Shown here one piece after another: positions 39,235 through 47,148 of a DNA stretch of 64,000 nt; within the stretch, counting starts at the first letter, position 1, and every line of letters starts with the position of its first letter. The notes beneath the pieces were generated by a model. It saw nothing but the letters and a program-made list of their open reading frames with translations. It did not search any database and had not been told where the DNA came from. Made by a program: the position numbers and the translations under genes. This DNA is from Acidobacteriota bacterium (GTDB lineage: Bacteria > Acidobacteriota > Terriglobia > Terriglobales > Acidobacteriaceae). Location: assembly GCA_021778845.1 (NCBI GenBank), contig JAJYBU010000011.1, forward strand, positions 1 to 64,000, read 5' to 3'.

Positions 39235-40032
39235 ATGTCTGAAGCCGTAAACACTCCCACTCCCGTCGCCACCGAATCCGCAGCCCCCGGCCGCCCACAA
39301 CCCAGCGGCTACGGCGCTCCCGCCGCCCACGGCTCCACGCCCGTCAAGCGCCAGGTCGTCTGCTTCAGCTTCTACAAACTCATGCCGGAATGGCGCCGCC
39401 TTCCCGCCGACGAAAAGGCCGCGCACAAGCAAGCCTTCGTCGACGTCCTCACCCGCTGGAACAAGCCCGGCGAGTTCCTCTCCCTCACCTACTCCACCAT
39501 CGGCACGCGCGGCGATGTCGACATGTGCGTCTGGTCCATCGGCTACGCCGTCGACGAGCTCAACCGCATGCGTTCCGAACTCCTCGCCACCCCGCTCGGC
39601 GGCTATCTCTCCACCCCCCACAGCTTCCTCGCCATGACCAAGCGCTCGCAGTACACCATCGACCGCGAGGATGAGAGCGAAGGCGAAGGCCGCGGCGCCA
39701 TCCGTCCCGGCGGCCAGAAGTACATCTTCATCTACCCCTTCTGGAAGACCCGCCCCTGGTACCTCCTCTCCGCCGCCGAGCGCAAGCGCCTCATGGACGA
39801 GCACATCCGCATCGGCCTCCTCTACCCCCGCGTCAAGCTCAACACCACCTACTCCTTCGGCCTCGACGACCAGGAATTTGTCGTCGCCTTCGAGACCAAC
39901 TTCCCCGAGGACTTCCTCGATCTCGTCCAGCAGCTCCGCGAGACCGAGATCAGCCTCTACACTCTCAAGGACTTCCCCATCTTCAGTTGCGTCCGCCTCA
40001 AGCCCATGGAGATGCTGGACCGTCTAGGCTAA
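39235..40032 (+). CDS. chdC: Chlorite-dismutase-family protein, likely coproheme decarboxylase (HemQ)
   Basis: The 265-residue protein has an N-terminal 35-residue Pro/Ala-rich tail. The Cld/HemQ fold begins KRQVVCFSFYKLMPEW. The second half shows KYIFIYPFWKTRPWYLL (with the tyrosine expected for the decarboxylation radical) and RLMDEHIRIG (likely proximal His). It ends EISLYTLKDFPIFSCVR. The distal arginine of chlorite dismutases is not evident, which favours coproheme decarboxylase over chlorite dismutation. If so, the organism uses the coproporphyrin-dependent heme route. The following nth gene starts two bases after its stop, suggesting co-transcription. Confidence 0.8.
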   Translation: MSEAVNTPTPVATESAAPGRPQPSGYGAPAAHGSTPVKRQVVCFSFYKLMPEWRRLPADEKAAHKQAFVDVLTRWNKPGEFLSLTYSTIGTRGDVDMCVWSIGYAVDELNRMRSELLATPLGGYLSTPHSFLAMTKRSQYTIDREDESEGEGRGAIRPGGQKYIFIYPFWKTRPWYLLSAAERKRLMDEHIRIGLLYPRVKLNTTYSFGLDDQEFVVAFETNFPEDFLDLVQQLRETEISLYTLKDFPIFSCVRLKPMEMLDRLG

Positions 40033-40034
40033 CC

Positions 40035-40754
40035 GTGGCGCCCACAACCAAGGCAGTAAAGAAACCCGCACGCAAGAAGGCCGCCAACCCGCTCGCACAC
40101 GAGCGGGTTGCAGCCATCCTCGACGCACTCCAGAAGGCCTATCCCAACGTCGTCTGTGCGCTCACCCACCGCAACGCCTTCGAGCTCACCATCGCCACCA
40201 TCCTCTCCGCCCAGACCACCGACGTCGGCGTCAACAAGGTCACCCCCGAGCTCTTCCGCATGTACCCGACGCCGAAGAAGCTCGCCGAAGCGCCGCTCCC
40301 CGAACTCGAGCGCATCATCCGCACAACCGGCTTTTACCGCGCCAAGGCGAAGAACATCCAGGGTGCAGCACGCGTGCTCGTCGAGAAGTTCGGCGGCAAA
40401 GTTCCCCAAACCATCGACGAACTGACCCAGCTTCCCGGCGTCGCACGAAAGACCGCCAACGTCGTCCTCGGGAGCTGGTACGGCATCGCCTCAGGCATTG
40501 TCGTCGACACGCACGTAGGACGCCTCTCGCGGCGGCTCAGCCTCACAACACAGACCGACCCGGTCAAAGTCGAGCGCGACCTCGAAAAGGTAATTCCGCA
40601 GGATCACTGGATTCAGTTCAGCCACGAACTGATCCATCACGGACGCCAGGTCTGCATCGCCCGCAAGCCGCGCTGCGCGGATTGCTCGCTGGAAAAGTTG
40701 TGCAACTCTGCGGAGAAGACCTGGACCTCGGACCAGGAATCCGGCCTACGGTAA
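40035..40754 (+). CDS. nth: Endonuclease III (base-excision DNA glycosylase/AP lyase)
   Basis: The product is 239 residues from GTG 40035, two bases after the preceding stop; a longer reading inside chdC is disfavoured. The helix-hairpin-helix with catalytic lysine is LPGVARKTANVV, the catalytic aspartate is in VVDTHVGRLS, and the [4Fe-4S] ligands are CIARKPRCADCSLEKLC (C-x6-C-x2-C-x5-C). It removes oxidised pyrimidines. A basic, lysine-rich N-terminal tail of about 22 residues precedes the domain. Pairing with a heme enzyme gene is probably only a spacing coincidence. Confidence 0.94.
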   Translation: MAPTTKAVKKPARKKAANPLAHERVAAILDALQKAYPNVVCALTHRNAFELTIATILSAQTTDVGVNKVTPELFRMYPTPKKLAEAPLPELERIIRTTGFYRAKAKNIQGAARVLVEKFGGKVPQTIDELTQLPGVARKTANVVLGSWYGIASGIVVDTHVGRLSRRLSLTTQTDPVKVERDLEKVIPQDHWIQFSHELIHHGRQVCIARKPRCADCSLEKLCNSAEKTWTSDQESGLR

Positions 40755-40883
40755 AGCTGTCGACCCTCACCACCCGATCCAGCGCCTGCCCTTCCGGCCG
40801 CACCGCTCCTTAGCCACCCGCCCCACCCTCCGCGTTCCACCGGCACGCTGTGATACAGTCAAAAGGTTGCCTAGCGACTGAGC

Positions 40884-40971
40884 GGACAGATGGCCGAGTG
40901 GCTGAAGGCGCACGCTTGGAAAGCGTGTATACCGCAAGGTATCCAGGGTTCGAATCCCTGTCTGTCCGCCA
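40884..40971 (+). tRNA. tRNA-Ser (anticodon GGA), CCA encoded
   Basis: The acceptor stem GGACAGA (40884-40890) pairs with TCTGTCC (40961-40967), followed by discriminator G and CCA. The anticodon loop TTGGAAA lies in the stem CACGC/GCGTG, giving anticodon GGA. A long variable arm (TATACCGCAAGGTAT region) and the T-arm GGTTCGAATCC are present. The last 14 bases are repeated at 48730-48743 and mark the attachment site of the integrated element, which has left the tRNA intact. Confidence 0.97.
40958..40971 (+). repeat. attL core
   Basis: CTGTCTGTCCGCCA forms the 3' end of tRNA-Ser and is matched exactly at 48730-48743. The integrase gene starts 165 bp inside. Confidence 0.85.
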
Positions 40972-41065
40972 AATACTTATCCCGCAAGATTCCAAGACAT
41001 GCATTATCCGGATTGGAATCTTTAGTTTACGGAGATAAGGTTGTCCAAGACATTCAAAGAGAGCT

Positions 41066-41134
41066 TGTGGTATCCAGTCCGAAAGTGTGGTAGAAAAGTG
41101 GGGTAGAAAATACCACACCTGGGAGATACCACAC
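41066..41134. promoter_or_regulatory. Cluster of integrase arm-type sites overlapping the int promoter
   Basis: There are five related octamers. TTGTGGTA ends at 41072, GTGTGGTA is at 41085-41092, GTGGGGTA is at 41098-41105, and the inverted TACCACAC occurs at 41111-41118 and 41127-41134. The last ends one base before the int ATG. The same octamers recur at the other end of the element (48646-48666). This fits arm-type binding by the integrase, with likely autorepression. The pattern is seen directly; the role is inferred. Confidence 0.65.
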
Positions 41135-41135
41135 C

Positions 41136-42362
41136 ATGCCCGCCAACCTGCTATCTGCCGTAAAGTGCAAGAACGCCACATGCGAAGACGCTGCAATTCG
41201 CAAGCTGCATGACGGCGCGGGCCTTTATCTTTGGGTGTTCCCAAACGGCTCGAAATACTGGCGATTCCGCTACAAGGTCCAAGGCAAGGAACGGGTGCTT
41301 GCACTCGGCGTCTATCCGGGCGTTGCCTTGCAGGATGCACGGACCAAGCGAGACGAGATAAAGAAGCAGTTGAGCAACGGCTTGGACCCGTCTACGGAAC
41401 GGCGAACGGAGAAGCGCAAAGCGAAGATAGCCCTGGAGGATTCCTTCGAGGCTGTGGCGAGGGACTGGTTTGGCCGCCAGTCTCACACATGGGTTCCCAT
41501 TCACAGTCGGGACGTGTTGCGGCGCTTGGAAGCCGATATCTTCCCTGTACTCGGATTCCGTCCTATCGCAGCCATTGACGCGCCGGAGTTGCTGACCGCT
41601 ATCCGCAAGATTGAGGCGCGCGGTTCCTATGACTTGGCTCACCGCGTCCTGCAAGTATGTGGGCAAGTCTTCCGGTATGGCATCGCAACGGGGCGATGCC
41701 GCTATGACCTCGCGGCATCCTTGCGCGGGGCGCTCACTCCGCATGAGAAGCACAATCAGCACGCGGTCCGCCCGGATGAGTTCCCCGCCCTGGTGCGGGC
41801 CATCCGAAGTTACGAGACTATCGGTGATCGGCAAACACGCCTTGCGCTGGAGCTGCTGGCGTTGACCTTCGTCCGCACCAGTGAACTGATCGGGGCCGTC
41901 TGGTCGGAGTTTGACCTGGAGGCGGGGATATGGGCCATTCCAGCAGAGCGCATGAAGATGCGGAGCGAGCACCTTGTACCGCTTTCAAGGCAAGCGCTGG
42001 ATATCCTTGCGAGTCTCAAGCTATTGGCAGGGGCCAGCCGCTATCTTTTACCTGGCCGCAACCAAAGCAAGACAATCAGCAACAACACGCTTCTGTTCGC
42101 GCTCTACCGGCTGGGCTACAAGTCGAGGATGACGGGGCACGGCTTCCGAGCGGTGGCGTCAACGATCCTGAACGAGAAAGGCTTTCGGGCGGATGTGATC
42201 GAACGCCAGCTTGCACACTGCGAACGGAACGCGGTCAGAGGCGCATACAACCGGGCCGAATACCTGGACGACCGCCGCAAGATGATGCAATGGTGGAGTG
42301 ATTACGTCGATTCAGTCGGGACGGAGAGCAACGTGGTTCTGGGTAACTTCGCCGCCGCATGA
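41136..42362 (+). CDS. int: P4-type tyrosine recombinase (site-specific integrase)
   Basis: The 408-residue protein has the N-terminal DUF4102/arm-binding domain (KLHDGAGLYLWVFPNGSKYW; LALGVYPGVALQDAR), a SAM-like core-binding domain (about 105-190) and the catalytic domain. The catalytic residues are Arg247 (TFVRTSELIG), His335/Arg338 (HGFR), His361 (LAHCER) and the nucleophile Tyr371 (GAYNRAEY), followed by RRKMMQWWSDYV. It integrates the element into the adjacent tRNA-Ser. The ATG at 41136 lies directly after its own binding-site cluster, so it is probably self-regulated. All catalytic residues are present. Confidence 0.95.
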   Translation: MPANLLSAVKCKNATCEDAAIRKLHDGAGLYLWVFPNGSKYWRFRYKVQGKERVLALGVYPGVALQDARTKRDEIKKQLSNGLDPSTERRTEKRKAKIALEDSFEAVARDWFGRQSHTWVPIHSRDVLRRLEADIFPVLGFRPIAAIDAPELLTAIRKIEARGSYDLAHRVLQVCGQVFRYGIATGRCRYDLAASLRGALTPHEKHNQHAVRPDEFPALVRAIRSYETIGDRQTRLALELLALTFVRTSELIGAVWSEFDLEAGIWAIPAERMKMRSEHLVPLSRQALDILASLKLLAGASRYLLPGRNQSKTISNNTLLFALYRLGYKSRMTGHGFRAVASTILNEKGFRADVIERQLAHCERNAVRGAYNRAEYLDDRRKMMQWWSDYVDSVGTESNVVLGNFAAA

Positions 42363-42386
42363 CGTGGACGCCGAAGCCGCCTATTA

Positions 42387-42465
42387 CCCTATAGGGTGAG
42401 TTAAATCTATAGGGTGAGTTAAATATAGATACTTGAAATTGCTTAAAGAAAGAAGCCCTATAGGG
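42387..42465. repeat. Iteron-like repeats, candidate replication origin
   Basis: An 18-bp unit CTATAGGGTGAGTTAAAT occurs twice in tandem (42389-42406, 42407-42424). The palindrome CCCTATAGGG occurs at 42387-42396 and 42456-42465. The intervening DNA is AT-rich, unlike the rest of the island. Tandem iterons beside an AT-rich stretch, in an element that carries a PrimPol-type initiator, suggest an origin. This is inference from layout. Confidence 0.5.
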
Positions 42466-42723
42466 GCGCGCCTTGTGAGGGCTGAATCATCCTGGCTGCA
42501 TGGTAGAACGGGGGCGGTTCAAATGTCTGGGCTCTGATCCTCCTAGACCGTGATTTAGACATACGCGCGTTTCGCCATAATGAAAGTTTGCAGCAAAACC
42601 TCAAGTATCGAGGCTGGCGCTTGATTGAGGCCGTGCGAGGATTGCCTATCGGCGAGCGCCCTTGGCTCTATCTGGTGCCGGTGGTTGGTTGCGCTTGAAA
42701 AATCTTCGCCTCTCTCAGGTGCG

Positions 42724-42872
42724 AAAAAAGCGAAAGAAGCGAAAGAAGGGTATCGCGGCGAGTCCCTGCGCACGGTGAATGTCCTGCTATGTCCAGAGGC
42801 GTCTCATAATTTCACGCGCCGCCAGCGCCGCCGGATTCAGGACTGCGAAAGAAGTGCGAAAGAAGGGTGCTG
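42724..42872 (+). repeat. 149-bp island repeat module, copy 1
   Basis: The module starts with GCGAAAGAA-type 9-mers, contains GGTGAATGTCCTGCTATGTC and AGAGGCGTCTCATA, and ends GACTGCGAAAGAAGTGCGAAA. Inverted copies at about 47804-47952 and 48214-48362 are roughly 90% identical by eye. It contains no gene. Confidence 0.75.
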
Positions 42873-43367
42873 ACTCACCACACTCGCACGCATCGGCGGG
42901 CTGTGACCTGGTGGTGAGCGCTGGCCGTGGTGGAACTGGTCGAGGCCGCCGGAGTGCCACGCTGGCCGTTCTGGTGGCAATCGAGGCCGCCGTGGTGACG
43001 CGCTGGCCGCTTGGCCGGTGAGCGGTGGAAACGCGGATTGCTGCTGTGACCTGGTGGTGTGCGCTGGCGTGGGGGTCGAGGCCGTCGCGGTGACGCGCTG
43101 GTCGTGCTGGCGACAATCGAGGCGCCGTGGTGAGGCGCTGTGACCTGGTGGTGGTGAGGCCGTCGTGGTGAGCGCTTGTCGTGCGGGTGGTCCTCGCGGG
43201 CGTGCAGCTCTACAATCTCGCGCGAATAAACGGGGCTGAATGATGGCTTAACGGGGCCATTCGACGCGAAAGGCATAGGAAACGGGCCTAATCGGGGCTA
43301 TTCGACGCAGAAGGCATGGGAAACGAGGCTAAAGGCGTTCAAAGTCTAGTTTTCGAGCTGGAGCGGA

Positions 43368-44363
43368 CTATCTGGCCGGTGGGCGTTTTTTCTTGGCCAG
43401 CGCCTTCTCTTTATCTTTTTTGATCCTGGCGCGCCTTTGCCGCTGCGTGTAGCGATTCTTGCAGGCACTTGTCTTGACCGTCGAAGGGTAAGGCGGCGGC
43501 GGGCAGAACACCTGACCATGACCAGATTCGACGCGGAAGAGCTTGCCGCACTCTTTGCATCGCTCATACTCCACGCCGGAGCATCGATCGGCGTAGACGG
43601 TTGCGGCGATTGCCTCAAGGATATTGTGTACTTCGATGCTGAGGTAGGGCTTCTGCTCTTTCCCTTTGTGCATTGGTACTGGCGGCGCGGGCTGGAAGCT
43701 CGTATCGCCAGCCGCGCTCCATTGAATCGAAAGACAATGGCCGGGGAGTCTCTCCGGGCGCATAGCGAAGTGGTGGAGATGGATAAGGCGCTGGCGCCGA
43801 TGGGCGGTGATTTGCCTATAACCGTCCGCGTCATCCTCGCGGACCCAATCTGGAACAAGCGCTTCGACGAAAAAATGATCGTAATCCTCCGCTGCGCGCC
43901 ACGCTTTCCGGCCTTCGTCGGACTGTTGGGCCTTCTCGTAGGGCACCTGTAGCCATCGAAAAAAAGCCTGCCATTTTTGGAACTGACTCCAGAGGACTTC
44001 CCTAAAAGGCCAGAAGCTTCCCGCATCACTCAGAAACCTGGTTGCGGTCGTGGGATCTTCAACTGCAAAGAATGCCTCACGAATGGCGAATGGATCAAGG
44101 TGTGTCTGCTCGCGGAATCCCTGCGCTTCGGGTTGCTGATGCCATGCCGATATCTCGGCCTCTGTGGCAGGCGCGCTAACGCCTTGCATTGTGAAAGGGG
44201 CTTCGCAAAATAGGTAGTCGCTCCCTTGCGGCCTACATATATGCAGGCTTTGAGGCGACCGATAGTCGATTCGTATCGGCAGAGCTGAAAGGGTGCGCTC
44301 TTCGCGTTGGACCCCTGCAAACCGGTTGCCGCTTGCCTTCTGCTCGGATTTTCCCTTGGCCAT
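43368..44363 (-). CDS. Island cargo protein with C-terminal CGNR-like zinc finger
   Basis: The protein has 331 residues. Residues 1-260 are unrecognised and rich in Trp, Phe and charged residues (FWPFREVLWSQFQKWQAFFR; AAEDYDHFFVEALVPDWVRE). The C-terminal part is CKECGKLFRVESGHGQVFC followed by SACKNRYTQRQRRAR. This places Cys269, Cys272, Cys287 and Cys301 as a likely zinc site, in the pattern of CGNR zinc fingers (CxxCGxLF...C...CxNRxxxxRxR) with CKNR for CGNR. It ends in a lysine/arginine tail. It is divergent from alpA across a 91-bp region with an inverted repeat. A nucleic-acid-binding or host-interaction role is possible; none is shown. Confidence 0.6.
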   Translation of the reverse strand: MAKGKSEQKASGNRFAGVQREERTLSALPIRIDYRSPQSLHICRPQGSDYLFCEAPFTMQGVSAPATEAEISAWHQQPEAQGFREQTHLDPFAIREAFFAVEDPTTATRFLSDAGSFWPFREVLWSQFQKWQAFFRWLQVPYEKAQQSDEGRKAWRAAEDYDHFFVEALVPDWVREDDADGYRQITAHRRQRLIHLHHFAMRPERLPGHCLSIQWSAAGDTSFQPAPPVPMHKGKEQKPYLSIEVHNILEAIAATVYADRCSGVEYERCKECGKLFRVESGHGQVFCPPPPYPSTVKTSACKNRYTQRQRRARIKKDKEKALAKKKRPPAR

Positions 44364-44404
44364 TTGCGTACTCCGATTCGTATATATCTAGCGTATGGAT
44401 AAGC

Positions 44405-44430
44405 TTGTACTGTTTCCATAGTGAGTACAA
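44405..44430. promoter_or_regulatory. Inverted repeat in the divergent alpA/CGNR promoter region
   Basis: TTGTACT (44405-44411) and AGTACAA (44424-44430) are exact inverted arms 12 bases apart, midway between two divergent genes. This is a plausible operator for the AlpA-like regulator. The alpA ribosome site AAGGGA follows at 44442-44447. Confidence 0.5.
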
Positions 44431-44454
44431 TCTTAGCACCGAAGGGATACTTGA

Positions 44455-44688
44455 ATGTCCGAACTTACGGGGAACTTGATTAGGTTGGCGCGTGTGAGAG
44501 AAATCACCGCTCTTAGCCGTAGCTCGATCTACGCATACATGGCGGCGGGAACGTTCCCTGCCGCTATCAAAATATCGGAGCGGTCGATCGCTTGGGAGGA
44601 AAGCGCGGTTCGTGAATGGGTGGGGGCGCGGATCGCCGCGCATCGGAAGCCGCAAACCGTCGCAGCGGGGGTGAGCCTTGAACGGTAA
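44455..44688 (+). CDS. AlpA-family DNA-binding regulator / excisionase-like protein
   Basis: The 77-residue winged-helix protein has the AlpA pattern LIRLARVREITALSRSSIYA, followed by YMAAGTFPAAIKISERSIAW and EESAVREWVGARI. In P4-like elements AlpA controls integrase expression and excision. ATG 44455 has AAGGGA seven bases upstream. Its 3' end overlaps the next gene by 11 bases in another frame. It is first in a plus-strand operon (alpA, zinc protein, PrimPol). Confidence 0.88.
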   Translation: MSELTGNLIRLARVREITALSRSSIYAYMAAGTFPAAIKISERSIAWEESAVREWVGARIAAHRKPQTVAAGVSLER

Positions 44689-44956
44689 GCGCTGGGTTCG
44701 TGATCTGTGGTCGTGGGTGACAAGGTGTGCAGCGGAGCCGCCGGTCGAGTGTCCAAGGTGCGAAGGCGCTGGCATGGAGTTGGTCGCTATTCCGCCGATG
44801 AGGGAAGGCGACCGTGCCACATCAGCCGCAAGGACGTGTCGCACCTGTAATGGGCGCGCCGCAGTCAGACTGACGGCAAAAGAATACAAGGCTGTTGAGC
44901 GAGACCGCCGCCGCACCTTTGAAGAGTGGGAGAACACGCGCCGGAGGTCTAAGTGA
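44678..44956 (+). CDS. Small zinc-ribbon protein of the island
   Basis: The 92-residue frame has two CxxC pairs, CPRCEGAG and CRTCNGRA. The CxxCxGxG pattern recalls the DnaJ cysteine-rich repeat and probably binds one zinc. The C-terminal half is basic and helical (YKAVERDRRRTFEEWENTRR). Initiation is unusual: TTG at 44678 inside alpA is the most 5' option. The stop overlaps the PrimPol GTG start (GTGA), pointing to translational coupling. The function is unknown; association with the replication protein is inferred from the overlap. Confidence 0.65.
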   Translation: MNGKRWVRDLWSWVTRCAAEPPVECPRCEGAGMELVAIPPMREGDRATSAARTCRTCNGRAAVRLTAKEYKAVERDRRRTFEEWENTRRRSK

Positions 44957-47070
44957 GCTGTCTTGATGAGGCGCTGCGCTATGCGGCGCTAGGGTGGCAT
45001 GTTCTACCGTTGCACACGCCGGAGGCCTCAGGCTGCTCTTGTGGCAAGCCTGAGTGTTCCTCTGTCGGTAAGCATCCGCGCACAAAGGATGGACTCGCCA
45101 GCGCCTCAACTGCTCCGGAGACGATTCGGGCGTGGTGGCGGCGCTGGCCTTCGGCAAACGTTGGCATCCGCACCGGCGCTATCAGCGGCGTTGCCGTGCT
45201 CGACATAGACGGAGATGACGGCAAGGCGGCGCTGCTGAGTTTGCAAGAGACGCATGGGCAGCTCCCGCCGACGCAGCGCGCCTGGACCGGGCGCGCCGAT
45301 GCCGACGGCAAGCGCAAGGGCTGTCACTACTTCTTTGCGATGCCGGACGGCGGCCTCCGCAATAGCACTGGTTTGGCTGGCAAAGGTTTGGATGTGCGCG
45401 GTGATGGGGGCTATGTGGTGGCCGCGCCGTCAAAGCACGCAAGCGGCCTCTCGTACCGGTGGATCAAGAGCGATGCGCCGGTGGCGGCAATGCCGGAGTG
45501 GTTGGTCGAAGTGTTGACCCAGCACAAGCCCGCGCTGGTGACCTCACCGAAGGTCAGCGCGCCGCCAGCGCCGCAAGAGAGCACCTTCGGTGAGGGTGGG
45601 CGCAATGCTGGCCTCACCAGTCTCGCCGGTACGTTGCGGGCGAAAGGCCTCGCCGTGGTGGAGTTGGAGGCGGCGCTGCTGGCAGCGAATCAGAACCGCT
45701 GCAAGCCGCCTCTGCCCGATAGTGAGGTGCGGGATATCGCTCGAAGTGTCGGGCGCTATCCGCCGCAAGCGTCCGTCGCAACTCCGCAAGCGTCTACCGC
45801 TGAGACGCCAGCAAGGGCGGCGCGCAACTGGCCTGAGCCGCTATCAAGTGTTGCATACCACGGCCTCGCTGGGCAGTTTGTCGCACTAGTCGGACCCACG
45901 ACCGAAGCGGACCCGGCGGCGCTTCTCTTTCAATGCCTGGTGGCGCTTGGATCGATCATTGGGCGCGGGCCGCATTATCGCGTCGGAGCGGAGCGGCATC
46001 ACGTCAACCTCTTCGCAGTCTGTGTTGCAGATTCATCGAAGGGCCGCAAGGGGACAAGCTGGAATGAGGTCAAGGCGTTCTGTAAGTTGGTGGATATCGA
46101 GTGGTGGAGCCGTAGGATAAGCGGTGGCCTCTCGACTGGCGAAGGCCTCATTCATGCTGTCCGCGATGCGGTCACTGAGAAGGTGGCAATCAAGGAAAAA
46201 GGGCGAGTGGTGGACTCGCAGGATCAAGTAACAGATGCCGGAGTTGAGGATAAGCGGCTCTTGTGCGTTGAAGGTGAGCTGGGCCAAGCCCTGCAATGCG
46301 CAGCGCGTGAGGGTAACACGTTATCGCCAATCATCCGGCTCGCATGGGACGGCCAGCGCTTGCGCGTGATGACGCGCAACTCGCGGGAAGAGTGCGCTGA
46401 GCCTCACATCTCGATTGTCGGTCACATCACGAACACGGAATTGCAAACCCTGCTCACTACGAACGATGCGGTCAACGGATTCGCTAACCGCTTCCTCTGG
46501 ATCGGTGTGGCGCGGAGTCAATGCCTAGCGTTCGGCGGGACTGTTGACCTTACCCGGTTGGATGAGCTTGCGATGCGAACGCGGGAGGCCGTCGCAGTTG
46601 CGCGAGGTATCGAGGCGGTGGGTTGGTCGCAAGATGCAGCGACGGAATGGGAGCGCATTTATCCGGGGCTGAGTGAAGGTGGCCGGGGATTACTTGGGTC
46701 CGTGACGGCGCGGGCTGAGGCTTATGTGGTTCGGCTGGCGACTCTCTATGCGGTGTTGGATGGTTCGGCTGAAATCCGCCTGGAGCATCTACGCGCCGCG
46801 CTGGAGTTATGGCGGTATGCCTACGACTCGGCGGCCTTCATCTTCGGCTCTGCCATTGGTGACCCGGTGGCCGATGCCATCGTCGATCTATTGCGTGGCA
46901 AAACGGACGGAGCAACCCGGACGGAGATTAGCAAACACTTCGACAACCACAAGACAAAAGCGCAGCTTGACGCAGCGCTATCTACACTCCAAACGCAGGG
47001 ACTTATCCGCAATGCAAAGTGCGAGACGGCTGGCCGCGCCTCTGAGGTGTGGCAACTGGTGAGCGTGTGA
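44953..47070 (+). CDS. PrimPol replication protein with PriCT and DUF3987-like region
   Basis: The 705-residue protein starts at GTG overlapping the preceding stop. The N-terminal bifunctional primase/polymerase domain (1-200) has GKHPRTKDG and the metal-binding VLDIDGDD (Asp84, Asp86), with RGDGGYVVAAPS further on. It is followed by a primase C-terminal helical module (about 215-275: EGGRNAGLTSLAGTLRAKGL; LPDSEVRDIARSVGRYPP). A DUF3987-like ATPase/helicase-related region contains ADSSKGRKGTSW, a degenerate P-loop, then LLCVEGELGQAL and NGFANRFLW. It probably starts replication of the excised element. All visible motifs are intact. Confidence 0.85.
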   Translation: MSCLDEALRYAALGWHVLPLHTPEASGCSCGKPECSSVGKHPRTKDGLASASTAPETIRAWWRRWPSANVGIRTGAISGVAVLDIDGDDGKAALLSLQETHGQLPPTQRAWTGRADADGKRKGCHYFFAMPDGGLRNSTGLAGKGLDVRGDGGYVVAAPSKHASGLSYRWIKSDAPVAAMPEWLVEVLTQHKPALVTSPKVSAPPAPQESTFGEGGRNAGLTSLAGTLRAKGLAVVELEAALLAANQNRCKPPLPDSEVRDIARSVGRYPPQASVATPQASTAETPARAARNWPEPLSSVAYHGLAGQFVALVGPTTEADPAALLFQCLVALGSIIGRGPHYRVGAERHHVNLFAVCVADSSKGRKGTSWNEVKAFCKLVDIEWWSRRISGGLSTGEGLIHAVRDAVTEKVAIKEKGRVVDSQDQVTDAGVEDKRLLCVEGELGQALQCAAREGNTLSPIIRLAWDGQRLRVMTRNSREECAEPHISIVGHITNTELQTLLTTNDAVNGFANRFLWIGVARSQCLAFGGTVDLTRLDELAMRTREAVAVARGIEAVGWSQDAATEWERIYPGLSEGGRGLLGSVTARAEAYVVRLATLYAVLDGSAEIRLEHLRAALELWRYAYDSAAFIFGSAIGDPVADAIVDLLRGKTDGATRTEISKHFDNHKTKAQLDAALSTLQTQGLIRNAKCETAGRASEVWQLVSV

Positions 47071-47148
47071 TCGAGGCCGTCGCCGTGAGACGCTGTGATC
47101 TGGCGGCGGTCGAGGCCGTTGCGTTGAGGCTCTGGTAAGTTAGTGACT

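Larger units (their letters stand above)
42363..43367. other. 1-kb noncoding repeat region of the island (left)
   Basis: From left to right it holds iteron-like repeats (42387-42465), a low-GC stretch, the 149-bp module in plus orientation (42724-42872), then about 300 bp of GC-rich degenerate repeats built from TCGAGGCCG(T/C)CG and CTGTGACCTGGTGGTG. The last part is a pair of AACGGGGC/TTCGACGC repeats (43227-43310: 'aacggggctgaat..ttaacggggccattcgacgcgaaaggcat' and 'aatcggggctattcgacgcagaaggcat'). No protein-coding gene is supported. Frames read as His/Ala/Arg/Thr-rich low-complexity on all strands. Confidence 0.6.
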
